From NCBI GenBank assembly GCA_964200075.2, contig CAXNAA020000403.1:1-21603 (forward strand): a stretch of DNA of 21,603 nt, written 5' to 3'. Below are positions 9,065 through 17,737 of this stretch, one piece after another (the first letter of the stretch is position 1; every line of letters starts with the position of its first letter). Under the pieces are notes generated by a model. That model made no database searches, was not told the origin of the DNA, and saw only the letters and a program-made list of their open reading frames with translations. The position numbers and the translations under genes are program-made. The stretch is from Sphacelaria rigidula. Lineage: Eukaryota; Phaeophyceae; Sphacelariales.

Positions 9065-10076
9065 GATACTTTGGTTGCAGCGATCTACGCGCGACCTCTA
9101 AAATTTGTGCACTACGCGGGTGCTGTGTGCTGTGTTGCTTCGGGGGGCACCGTGCCTTGCTTGGTAGTGTCTCAGATCGAATGAGGGCGCCTCTGGCGGG
9201 GTGAGAGGGGCGCCGGATTGATGGGATCTACTGCGCTGCCACGAGAGAAGAGATGAGAGTATGTAAGGGGGGGGGGCAAGGATACATATCTTCTTACAAA
9301 ACCACAAACCTGCAATTTCGAATGCACAACAACCTGTTAATTTTTTTCTCAGGTGGCCTGTACAAACACGTGGTATAATAGAAGAATCCACAAACCTGTT
9401 ATTCACCTGTGCTCATACAAAAACGCCAACAGACTTTGAACCAACAACCTGTTAATTTGGGAGAACTACATGAAACGAGCAGAGCTTGTCAGCAAAGTTC
9501 AACCCCGCTGTATTCATGGTTGACACATGAACGGCATTTTGTCGCTGATGTGTGGCTCGTGGAGGTATACGGTGGTTGTTATCATTTTTCGGGTCGTGAA
9601 CGATAATGAAGCTCCTATTCGGTAGGGTTGACATATGCTTTCTGTACGGTACTATCCATTTGAATTATTAGGACAGCCTCGGGACAGCAGGTGTCCCCCT
9701 TTTCCTACAGTGAACACAATCATCACATGTGTGTATATCTGATTACGCAAACAAACCCGCTTCGAACTTTGCTGTAATCCGTTCAGGATCCAGTCGCTAA
9801 CAGCCGCATGTCATGATAACGATTCGTCCTGGTCCACAAACCCCAGATTCCGTGACGCTCTGGATCCTCCGCATTGTCGCCAAGCAAGTGCGGCTGGTGC
9901 CGGTTGGCGGTCGGCTGCCGTTTGTAATGAATACTGCGTTTATACGTTGTTCGTTTTGATTTTGTGTGCTGCGTCGGTTTGTCTCTCGGTCTACACCCTC
10001 AGTTTGTTCTTTATATAGAGAGGTATCTCATCCTCGAGATTCTCGTTTTATTTCACAAAAAATTATAAATGCGTGG
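9065..10076. other. Region between the NOX/FRE-like gene and the next candidate gene
   Basis: Apart from the motif cluster and a short G-run near 9268-9276, no gene, RNA or repeat family is recognised. The promoter and any 5' non-coding exon of the minus-strand gene should lie in its left part. No TATA box can be assigned with confidence. Confidence 0.4.
9302..9458. promoter_or_regulatory. Cluster of four ACAACCTGTTAATTT-like motifs upstream of the NOX/FRE-like gene
   Basis: Related words start at 9302 (CCACAAACCTGCAATTT), 9326 (ACAACAACCTGTTAATTTT), 9388 (CCACAAACCTGTTATT) and 9441 (CCAACAACCTGTTAATTT), with irregular spacings of 24, 62 and 53 bp. They lie 240 to 395 bp upstream of the proposed ATG at 9064. 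The core AACCTGTTA reads TAACAGGTT on the gene strand. A fifth inverted copy is in intron 1. Irregular spacing argues against a simple tandem repeat. A transcription-factor site cluster is an inference. Confidence 0.4.
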
Positions 10077-10357
10077 ATGGATGATCATATCAGGAACCTC
10101 GAGCTTGAGATACTGATACAAAGATATATCCTTTCCAGTCTCGGCGACGACAAATTCATGGTTGATAAAGGTAAGAACATGGAGTGCAGGTTTGCAGTGG
10201 TGGTTGCTGCTTCTCAGATCTTACATCCGAAAACTTCCAAAAACGAGAGCTGAAAAGACGTTCCGTGTTCCGTGGGGCTACCAACGCACACAGCACGCAC
10301 CCCGTGGAAGAAAAGCACCGCCCCTACTCTGCAAATACCCCGAGGTGTGTAAACTGA
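10077..10357 (+). CDS. Possible small two-exon gene, unknown product (77 aa)
   Basis: Exon 1 is 10077-10170, ending AAAG|GTAAGA. Exon 2 is 10218-10357, after the strong acceptor TGCTGCTTCTCAG. The 47-bp intron is removed in phase, and the joined frame runs 77 codons to TGA. The product starts MDDHIRNLELEILIQRYI (amphipathic, helix-prone) and ends in a basic, Arg/Lys/His-rich tail. No family is recognised. The frame is also open upstream to at least 9966, so the N-terminus may be longer. Against it, the intron is far shorter than those of the neighbouring gene, the exons are short, and AG|GTGTGT near the end could be a further donor. An overlapping minus-strand frame (10435-10686) competes. 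Confidence 0.3.
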
Positions 10358-10434
10358 ACCCTCGATGCCCGCAAAGAGGTCTCGGTCTGAGCAAGACTGT
10401 CAGCCCGAATAAAGGTCCAAATTTCGCTGTTAAA

Positions 10435-10686
10435 ATGTTTTAGGCCTGGCAACCACACCCGAGGTTCCGCCGAGCCGAAGAGTATGACATTCTTCCCTTT
10501 GCGCCGCGTTTTGCTGGCTGTGACCCTGCCAACCCACAGCAGCAGCACAGCACTCCCGAGTGAAGAGAGCAACAGCTGAGCATGACACACCCAACCAGAG
10601 TGCAGCAGCCGCTGTGCCCCCGTACTCGCTAGAGATACTGCAGTGTAGATGTCTATGCTGTAGCGGTCGCAGTCGATCGAGAACAT
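10435..10686 (-). CDS. Candidate coding stretch with one hydrophobic segment, unknown
   Basis: The stretch opens at ATG 10686 (MFSIDCDRYSIDIYTAV) and contains a probable membrane segment (LLLSSLGSAVLLLWVG) followed by basic residues. The frame is open a little upstream too (AVPPEAPPV) and past 10435. Composition is more GC-rich than its surroundings. No acceptor, donor or family can be assigned with confidence, and its 3' part overlaps the candidate plus-strand gene, so only one of the two is likely to be real. Confidence 0.2.
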
Positions 10687-10732
10687 GACAGGCGGTGCTT
10701 CCGGAGGTACTGCTTACTCACGACGTCCTTGT

Positions 10733-10790
10733 CGCATACCTGTCGATATTAGATTGCGGCGTGTGCACACCTCGGCAGAAATAAAATACA
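10733..10790 (+). repeat. Low-copy direct repeat, copy 1
   Basis: GCATACCTGTCGATATTAGA with following TTGCGG and CGGCAGAAATAAAA match 11422-11495 (GCATACCTGTAGATGTTAGG, TTGCGG, AGGCAGAAACAAAA) with about 24 of 27 identical bases in the first block. The element type is unknown. Confidence 0.5.
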
Positions 10791-11995
10791 CTCAGTGAAT
10801 AAACACAATAGACTCGGTGGAAATTGCTCAGGAACATGTTCGGTCGGAAATCGCGGCTGTCATTCTTGGAAGTACTGTACTGTAGTAAAACCCGCGTACG
10901 TATATTTGCTTCTGCTCCTTGCCCGCTCTGTCCCGATTACCTCGGATGCCGGCAACGCTCACACACATCTACTTCGTATGTACAATAATACAAGAGCGCA
11001 CGGTAGCGACAGCCTGTAGTCAAAGTAGCAACATTATCTCACGCCTCGCCAAATTTGCCCAGACTATTAGAAGTGGTAAGTAGTCGAGGCACACGACACG
11101 GAACATGAACCCACAAATGTAGTCATGGTAGGTGCTAAGCTCGGAGGGGTGGTGTGTCCGTCATCTCAGCGGTCTCCACGCCAAGAATCTCTGTACACGG
11201 CAGCTGACCGTATCCGCCAACGCCTCGGCAATAAACTAGGGGAAAGCAGGCTGGGTGTCCCCGCTCCCTCAAAAACTCGGACTTTCGATCTTGGGGCCCA
11301 CATGTCCCGAAATATATTTTTGGCAGACGCTTGTAGCACACAGTATATTTTACATAGCATGATCATGGTTGAAAGCAGTAGACGTCGGTGTATACCACCT
11401 CGTGATCACAAATTCCCAAAAGCATACCTGTAGATGTTAGGTTGCGGGTTTCAGCTGTTGGCATCAAAAGTAGACCTAGGCAGAAACAAAAAATAGGGGT
11501 ACTAGAGTTTGCCTATCGACATGCCCCGCCGGCAATCACGGTGGTCATCATCGACATACTGCACCACACTGTACAGTGTAGCTAACAACGATAAAAAAAA
11601 TCCTGTAGATGTCGGTGTATGCCACCCTCGATTATATTTAAAAAAAAAACGTTGTACTGGCTGTCCAAAGAGCTCGCTCATGTAAGTGCATTTATCGCCA
11701 GCCTTCGGACGACACAACATGTTGCTGTTGTTGTCTTCAAATTTAAAACCGTTCCGATATCTGCGCAGTACTCTTTGCTGGGCATCCGATGCGGACGCCT
11801 TCCGTCGTCACAGGCTATCTACTCGCACAGTGCCCCAAAATAGGGTGAGATAATAAAAATAATTGAAAGGGAGAGACGCAGAAAAAATCACAGACCCGGT
11901 ATAAAACAAAAGGCAAACAAAAAAAAGGGGTAAGAAAAACTTACGGCAGGTTTTCGTTGGAACATGAAAGTAATGACACGGTCGTTGATTTTATA
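10791..11995. other. Region without an identified gene, holding low-copy repeats
   Basis: Between the first direct-repeat copy and the MITE, only the repeats at 11378-11629 and A-rich runs near 11640 and 11920 stand out. Short open frames show no recognisable motif. Confidence 0.4.
11378..11629 (+). repeat. Low-copy repeats around 11.4-11.6 kb
   Basis: GTAGACGTCGGTGTATACCA at 11378 recurs as GTAGATGTCGGTGTATGCCA at 11605. Between them, 11421-11495 matches 10733-10790. This suggests decayed, rearranged copies of one unidentified sequence. No protein is recognised. Confidence 0.45.
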
Positions 11996-12532
11996 CAGTA
12001 GTGGGCGATCTAACTATTCATCTTGTGGCATTTTGTGATTTTTTCGTAATTGGGGATTTTCTTGGGCTCTTCTCGCTTGCCACCGCTCATCACATCCGGG
12101 ATCTGAAGATATTCGTATCCACTCCACATTCCTAGAAGAAAAATCATCTGCACTACATAGTGATTGACTTACGGACTGACCGGTCATCGGGGGTTCTGCC
12201 ACGTTTCAGCCCAGATTCTTACTCTTCTGTATTTTCGGTCGATCGAGCCCGTCCTGATCATACTTGTGAAGAAATATACAGTTTCATTGTTTCGAAATTA
12301 TGCCTACTCATTGCTCTAGGGCCGAAAAACTGTTTCACTGTCAATAACACCCTCCTGATGAACGGGGTATTTACTCGTTTCGCCCGATAACACCAACATA
12401 CACTGACTTGGGCACTGTGTTCGAGGATGATCTGTTGTGTTGTACCAAGATCTACCGACGCTAGCAATTTCGACTTCTATCGAAGAGTAGTACGCGAGAA
12501 AAAACTCAAAACACCCAGACCGCCCACTACTG
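11996..12532. mobile_element. Tc1/mariner-like MITE, copy 1 (537 bp)
   Basis: The ends are inverted repeats. The left end is CAGTAGTGGGCGATCT and the right end, on the other strand, is CAGTAGTGGGCGGTCT: 15 of 16 identical. TA stands directly outside both ends (11994-11995 and 12533-12534), the target-site duplication of the Tc1/mariner superfamily. No transposase is readable, so it would depend on an enzyme supplied elsewhere. Copy 2 at 16754-17285 matches it in inverted orientation along its length, for example at GCTAGCGTCGGTAGATC and TGACCGGTC. Confidence 0.85.
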
Positions 12533-12534
12533 TA

Positions 12535-13342
12535 GGTACCACGACGGCCCACAAGTTGCGCTTTTCGGATACTGCGATTCGATAGTAGACGACCGGGCGA
12601 GTACCGCATTACCCTGCTGTAAGCACCTTAAGTCATTACCGATATCGCTAGCCACCTTCATATGCAAAGGTTCGTGCCATATTATTCAAAAACTTCCACA
12701 AAAAAGTGAACGAAACAAATATCGTCTGCTTGACAACTCATTCAAGATATTCTATACTTGATCACTCCAATCGCCAAACTTTGGATTTCCCTTTGTCAAA
12801 CCAACAGTAGAAAGTGCAATTACCTGCCCCAGCTACACTTGAATACCACAGGCTCACCGATCGCAGATCGCAGCTTGTCGTGCGTCAGAAATCCATCACG
12901 AAATTGACCAACCGAAGCAAGACATAGCCCAAATGAAATGCGGATGACTCTGAAATGAAGAATCCGAAAAAAATCACCGTGAGCGACTCCACATCAGTCG
13001 GTGAGGAGGGAGACGATGAGCCACCCCAACGCGTCGAACGTCCTCGCTAGCATCTACCACACATCCACATCTGTGCCGTGCAGGCACAACCGTTACTATT
13101 ATGAGAATCGCAAGTCGAGAGGATCCTGTGCATGGATTGAGGTGCGAATTTCTCGAGCTTGCTGAAGAGGGCCACACAGAAACTGAACTGGTCTAGAGCC
13201 ATATTGTTGAGTGAACTGTTATTGTACTTTGACTTTTTAGAGTTGTCCTACTCGTGATAATTCAAATTAAATCCCCAGAGCTGGCGACAGGTCGACAAAC
13301 CCGCGCGAGACTTCCTACATGCCTCTCCGTGGTTCATGAGTT
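12535..13342. other. Region without an identified gene
   Basis: Two short plus-strand frames look mildly protein-like: 12954-13049 (MKNPKKITVSDSTSVGEE, hydrophilic) and 13101-13193 (MRIASREDPVHGLRC). They are not in one frame, have no clear splice sites, and could be a remnant of a transposon gene or chance. Confidence 0.3.
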
Positions 13343-13682
13343 TTACCGGTTCCAAAATACCGTCCCCACGGTACATCCTTCGAATGGGCGTGGATGTCGC
13401 ATGGATTCTTCCCTAGGTAAGTTGAACGAGATCTCGAATTCCTCCACCTTCCCGTTGTCATCGACGCTCAACTCCGGAGGCTTGGGGGAGAGAAGCACCT
13501 GAAGCGCTTTAAAGGGGTGCACCCTAGCAATCAGCCCCGCCCTAGCACGCACAGCTTCCACTGGGATAACGAAGGGCAGATGGTGGGCGCGCACGGAGAG
13601 GGTAGGGAGGCATGTACACGAATTGGCCCCCAACAAGTGAAAGGCGCCGGTATCATGTTGGGCGAGGCTGGTGAAACGCGTA
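13343..13682 (-). CDS. Unknown gene, terminal exon candidate
   Basis: The acceptor TATTATTTAG precedes the exon, which supplies one base to finish a codon started in the exon at 14793-14520, then 112 codons to TAA at 13343. The product has TRFTSLAQHDTGAFHLLG, VIPVEAVRARAGLIARVHPF, LLSPKPPELSVDDNGKVEEF and ends GTVFWNR. It mixes hydrophobic and charged stretches like a folded protein, and its GC content is above that of the flanks. I do not recognise the family and see no membrane segment. The joined model with the upstream exon is supported by phase only. The same segment on the plus strand has a GTAAGT donor consensus near 13414, which leaves some doubt about strand. Confidence 0.4.
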
Positions 13683-14301
13683 CTAAATAATACGAAGTAC
13701 ATGATTGCCTTCGATTTTTATTCGTTTTCGACCTCCTTTAGTTGTTTCGGCCGTGAAGGCTCGAGGCCCCGTTCCCTCGCATACGGCACACACCTGCTCT
13801 CCGTCGATTTTCCAATGCCTGAGGACGAAGTTCATCCACCAAAAAGTTATCTGTCGCCTGCAACGAAAGTTTTCCCCAAACATTTCACTGTACGCACTAG
13901 ACAGATCGGAGCACGGAGATTACGCGCACGCGTTTTATTCCCAGTACTCCCAGTACAACATCTTAAACACATATCACCACAAAGTGGGATATGCCCGTAG
14001 ATAGTCTCAAACGAGACAAACCGCAAACTACTGCAGGGCACAGAATAGGGTACGGAGATGTCGGGTATATCTGGTGTCCTCAATAAATTCGACGGCGGAA
14101 CCTCGACGCCTTTTCTTCTTCTCGGGCGACCGCGTAAAAGTCCTAGGTACATTTCTCCACGAAGTGGGCGTGTCAAGGTATCCGAGGGGCCATGAAACAA
14201 CTCTGGTACACAACCCGCCGAAGAGACGATCTTTCGGGAGGGGAGGCGACAAGCCAAGAGGGAGTTCTATCGCTGGGCTTCGCTACACTCAACTCATACT
14301 G

Positions 14302-14432
14302 TTGTACTACTGTACGGTTCTCCTAAGAGTACACCCCTTGCGCGCTATCAAAAAAACATCAAAACAATTACTGGCTCGCCCCTAAAATACACTATTTAAT
14401 AACACTAACCTGAGCGTACTGTACTGTAGTAC
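14302..14432. repeat. Short inverted-repeat-bounded segment (possible tiny MITE)
   Basis: GTACTACTGTACGGT at the left and, on the other strand, GTACTACAGTACAGT at the right match at 13 of 15 positions and enclose about 130 bp. A similar end (TACTGTACTGTAGTA) stands alone at 10870. The ends are low-complexity, so this may be chance. Confidence 0.3.
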
Positions 14433-14519
14433 CGATCTCCGAGGACCGTTGCTGCTCCGCTGAAAAACATCCGCGGCAAAGGATGGCAAGGTCGATCCTG
14501 CGCCCCCTGCCGTCCTCAC

Positions 14520-14793
14520 AAAAACCTCAAGCGTGAAGCCGAGAAGCCCTGCGGCCTGTTTTTGTCGCCCAGCTGCCCAATGTTCGACCCCACTCCACTG
14601 AGGCTCCCCCTCGTCAAGGACTTTTTCGGCTCCATCGCCGCCATCGACTCGACTGCACGCACCTTATGCAAATGTCGTAAATCTCCCGACACCTCCCACA
14701 AATGCAGAGAGTGGACGCCGCGCTCCCCAAGATACCCCATCTTTTGTAAGGCACCAGCAGCAACCACGAGAGGTACGCCAGCCGTGAGGTTGG
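14520..14793 (-). CDS. Unknown gene, internal exon candidate
   Basis: The acceptor is CTCCACCAATAAG and the donor TTTTT|GTGAGG. The 274-nt exon leaves two bases that pair in phase with the acceptor at 13682, giving an 837-bp GT-AG intron. The frame reads NLTAGVPLVVAAGALQKMG, GYLGERGVHSLHLWEVSG, LRHLHKVRAVESMAAMEPK, then a Ser/Gly-rich part. It is GC-rich compared with its surroundings. No family is recognised. The opposite strand is open over the same region, so strand is inferred from splice sites and phase. Upstream exons should lie right of 14793. A repeat (copy B) occupies 14851-15160, and the stretch at 15523-15299 could belong but its phase does not match. Confidence 0.45.
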
Positions 14794-14850
14794 CTTATTG
14801 GTGGAGGAAGCCCCGGGGGTGAAGATACTTCTGGAGTAGGGTGGGGGGGC

Positions 14851-15160
14851 GGGTGTACTCATGATCTTGCATGCCGTAGTCATATGACCATTGACCTCGC
14901 ACCCCTTCAAAGCCGTAACGGAGCAAGCCGGGTTTTCGCCGGACCAGGCTCGCAATCAATCACCAAGCGCGAAGCGCCGCGATGTCTTCGGCGAGGTGTA
15001 TGAAGGGTGAGCTGCATTCTGCTGAGGTTGTTCGACCCGAAGCGTACTGAATATCTTGCATTTAAAATTATAGCCTCCGATGAGTTGCTTCATTTTCTGG
15101 GATTGCCACTTCCAAAGACAGCCACGGGTTTCACACTGCCTCATAGGTGTCTCACCATTT
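14851..15160 (-). repeat. Full copy (B) of the 310-bp dispersed repeat
   Basis: This is the inverted counterpart of copy A (3804-4113), of equal length and the same block order: GTACTCATGATCTTGCATGC at one end, then CGGGTTTTCGCCGGACCAGG, CAAGCGCGAAGCG and GTTGTTCGACCCGAAGCG, and at the other end ATGAGTTGCTTCATTTTCTG, then CACTGCCTCATAGG and CTCACCATTT. It includes a short frame MSCFIFWDCHFQRQ that is also present in copy C at the right edge. Confidence 0.8.
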
Positions 15161-15298
15161 TAAACAGTGCGTAGTATGATCATCCCCCTCGCGCGGAATC
15201 GAGGTTCTCCCACCCCGCAGAGTGTAACCTAGCTCGATCACCATCATGCCTACCGCAAAAAATCGCAAGCGCGCGCAAAACATCTGTAACCTCGTTGC

Positions 15299-15523
15299 CT
15301 AGCTTAGGCAGTGAGTGACATGTTTTACAGCGTCATTGACAACCGACACCAACCCCATGGGGGTGTGGGGAGGGTCAGCATATCGTACAAGTGCGTACAC
15401 ACCGTGTGTGGCAAGCCGCTGCCTCTCGGCCGATGACGTGCTGTCTGGATTGGGATCCAATGCCGGAATGGACACCTCACGGAGCGCCCGTGTGCCCATT
15501 GCTCCGGACTCATGCGGTGGCAT
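15299..15523 (-). CDS. Possible coding stretch, unknown (74 codons)
   Basis: From ATG 15523 the frame reads MPPHESGAMGTRALREVSIP, DPNPDSTSSAERQRLATHGV and YALVRYADPPHTP, with a stop at 15299. It is GC-rich and non-repetitive. It could be an upstream exon of the unknown minus-strand gene (14793-13343), but I find no donor in the phase needed by the acceptor at 14793. The plus strand is also open here. No family is recognised. Confidence 0.22.
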   Translation of the reverse strand: MPPHESGAMGTRALREVSIPALDPNPDSTSSAERQRLATHGVYALVRYADPPHTPMGLVSVVNDAVKHVTHCLS

Positions 15524-15930
15524 CGCCAACCCCCCCCCTCCCCACACACCCTCTTCTTCCCCCCTTCACCATTCCCCCGTCACCTCTTGGGTTGGTGTCG
15601 AGTGGCAACGCAGCTGTGAACAAGCCACCAGAACCTGGATAAAAATGTACCGACTGTCACCGTACATATACCAGAGACCGTCACGAGACAAAAAACAAGT
15701 CCCGGACTGACAGACACAATGGACATGCAACAACCTAAATAACTAATTTTGTTTCCCCGAGAAAACACACAACATGGATATAGACACAACAAAACGAAAG
15801 CGTTTTTTTCCCTTCCCTTTCTCTCCTGTTCCTTTTTCTTTATCCTCTTTCTCTAAATTATTTCTTCTTATTTTTTGTTCTTGTTCTCGTGTGTTCTCCG
15901 CTACCATCACACAGTTCAGAAATGCACAGG
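15524..15930. other. Region without an identified gene; polypyrimidine tract at 15800-15893
   Basis: A C-rich run lies at 15532-15570, and a long T/C-rich tract of CCTTTCTCT-like sequence precedes the satellite. No coding function is visible. Confidence 0.5.
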
Positions 15931-16753
15931 GAAAAGAGAACCTAATCTAATGCTAATCTCATTCTTCTTTAACCGACCATAATACTGGCCGGACATAAAC
16001 ATGAACTTATGAAGCTGACCATCCTTATTCTTTCACCGACCACAACACAGCTCGGACGTAGACATGAAATAGAGAATCTAATCATCCTTCTTCTTTAATA
16101 TCCCATAACACAGTCCGGGCATAGACATGAAATAGAAACGTCAGCCACCATTTTCTTTAACCTCTATCATAACACAGTCCGGACATAGACATGGAATAGA
16201 GAAGCTGACCATCCTTTTTCTCCAACCTACCAAATGACAGCCCGGACATAGACATGAAATGGAGAAGCTTACCATTCTTTCTTTTGACCTACTATCACAC
16301 CACCCGGACATAGACGTGAAATGTAGAAGCCAGCCATCCTTTTTCTTTAACCGACCATGAAACAGCCCAAACATGGACATGAAATAACGAAGCTAACCAT
16401 CCTTTTTCTTTAATCGATCAAATGACAGCCCGGACGTAGACATGGAATAGAGAAGCTGACCACCCTTTTTCTTTAACCTACCATAGCACAGCTCAGACAT
16501 AGACGTAAAATGGCGGAGCTAACCGTCGGTTTTCTTCAACCTACTATAACATAGCTAGGACATAGGCATAAAATAGGAAAGCTAACCATCCCTTTTGTTC
16601 AACCGACCATAACACAACCCCGATATGGACATAAAATGAAGAAGCTAACCATCCCTTTTCTTTAACCGACCAAATGACAGCCCGGACATAGACATGAAAT
16701 AGAGAAGCTAACCATCCTTTTTCTTGAACCGACCACATCACAGCCCATATATA
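15930..16753. repeat. 63-bp tandem satellite, left block
   Basis: Units start near 15972, 16035, 16098, 16160, 16225, 16287, 16350, 16413, 16476, 16539, 16602, 16665 and 16728, so the period is 63 bp with occasional single-base slips. The unit reads about ACCGACCATAACACAG, CCCGGACATAGACATGAAAT, AGAGAAGCTAACCATCC, TTTTTCTTTA. Copies differ at many positions. Because 63 is divisible by three, minus-strand frames with a 21-residue repeat (SFSISCLCPG-like) stay open for several units, but they are interrupted and are unlikely to be genes. Confidence 0.95.
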
Positions 16754-17285
16754 TAGAACTGGGCGCCTGAACTATTATTTCTTTAGAGTTTTTTTTTCTC
16801 GCGACTACTTTTCGATAGAACTCGAAAGTGCTAGCGTCGGTAGATCGTGGTAACATGAACGAATCATCTTCCTCCCTCAGCGCCCAAGCTAGTGTTAGTT
16901 GGTTTTATCGAGGGATAAGAGTAGATACCCAGTTTATCAGGGGGTGTTATTGGCCGTGGAGCATAGGTTTCTGGCTCTAGTGCAATTAGTTGGTATACTT
17001 TCAAAATACAAACCTGTACATTACTTCACAAATACGATCGGGATAGGCCCGGTCGACCGAAAATACTCAAGAATCAGAATCTAGGTTGACACGTGTCAGG
17101 ACCTCCGACGACCGGTCAGCCCGTAAGTCACTCAATATTGATTGCAGATGATTTTTTTCTTGGAATGTGGACCATGTACAAGTATCTTCAGATCCTCAAT
17201 GTGATGAGTGGTGTATGCAAAAGAGCCTAAGAAGGACATGAATTACGAAGAAATTACACAGTGAATCTTCAGGCGCCCGCTACTG
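16754..17285. mobile_element. Tc1/mariner-like MITE, copy 2, inserted in the satellite
   Basis: The right end, read inwards, is CAGTAGCGGGCGCCTGAA with TA outside at 17286-17287. The left end is decayed (TAGAACTGGGCGCCTGAA) with TA at 16752-16753. It matches copy 1 (11996-12532) in inverted orientation over its length, including GCTAGCGTCGGTAGATC and TTTTTTTCTTGGAATGTGGA near the two ends. The satellite unit starting at 16728 resumes at 17288. The two parts (26 and 37 bp) sum to exactly 63, showing clean insertion with TA duplication. No transposase is encoded. Confidence 0.88.
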
Positions 17286-17287
17286 TA

Positions 17288-17428
17288 GATATGGAATGAC
17301 AAAGCTTCCCATCCCTTTTCTGTGACCGACCGTATTGCCGTCCGGACATAGACATGACCTAGAGGAGCTAACCATCCTTGTCGTTGACCTACCATAATAC
17401 AACCCGGACATGGACGTGGAATAGCGAG
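17288..17428. repeat. 63-bp tandem satellite, right block
   Basis: It continues the unit broken by the MITE and adds one full unit (17325) and a partial one (17387) before the homology fades near 17428. Confidence 0.85.
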
Positions 17429-17737
17429 AAAAACAGCTCTATTTTCTCATATCAAAAAGGAAACAACCGAGATTCTTCCCCATATATTGTAACAAAGGTG
17501 AGACAAGAGTAAAACCAAAACCTAGACATGTAAGTAACAGCGTGAAGGTTGACCACCTTACATGTAAATCGAAAGTACAAAATATATAACAAGTACGGAT
17601 AGGGTAGGGCCATCACCCCCTCCATGTCACATTCACACAGAGGTTGGGATCTCGTGGTGAGATACTCGTCAAACCTTACTGGTTTCCATTGGGCGGCGGA
17701 AGCCTGGTCAGCCATTTCCAGAATTTTCCGATGTTAG
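17429..17737. other. Region without an identified feature
   Basis: AT-rich sequence between the satellite and a coding remnant. No repeat unit or recognisable frame. Confidence 0.4.

Noticed and set aside
12160-12467. Short frames inside the first MITE
   Set aside because: They are not conserved in the second copy and show no transposase motif, so the element is treated as non-autonomous.
15315-15710. 131-codon plus-strand frame
   Set aside because: Low-complexity Pro/Ser-rich middle from a C-run, no family, and it is antisense to a more protein-like minus-strand stretch.
16141-16856. Minus-strand frames across the satellite with 21-residue repeats
   Set aside because: They follow from a 63-bp period being a multiple of three, are broken by slips and stops, and one runs into the MITE.
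15930-17428. Regularly spaced repeats considered as a CRISPR array
   Set aside because: The units are contiguous with no unique spacers and are diverged like a satellite, and the window is eukaryotic.
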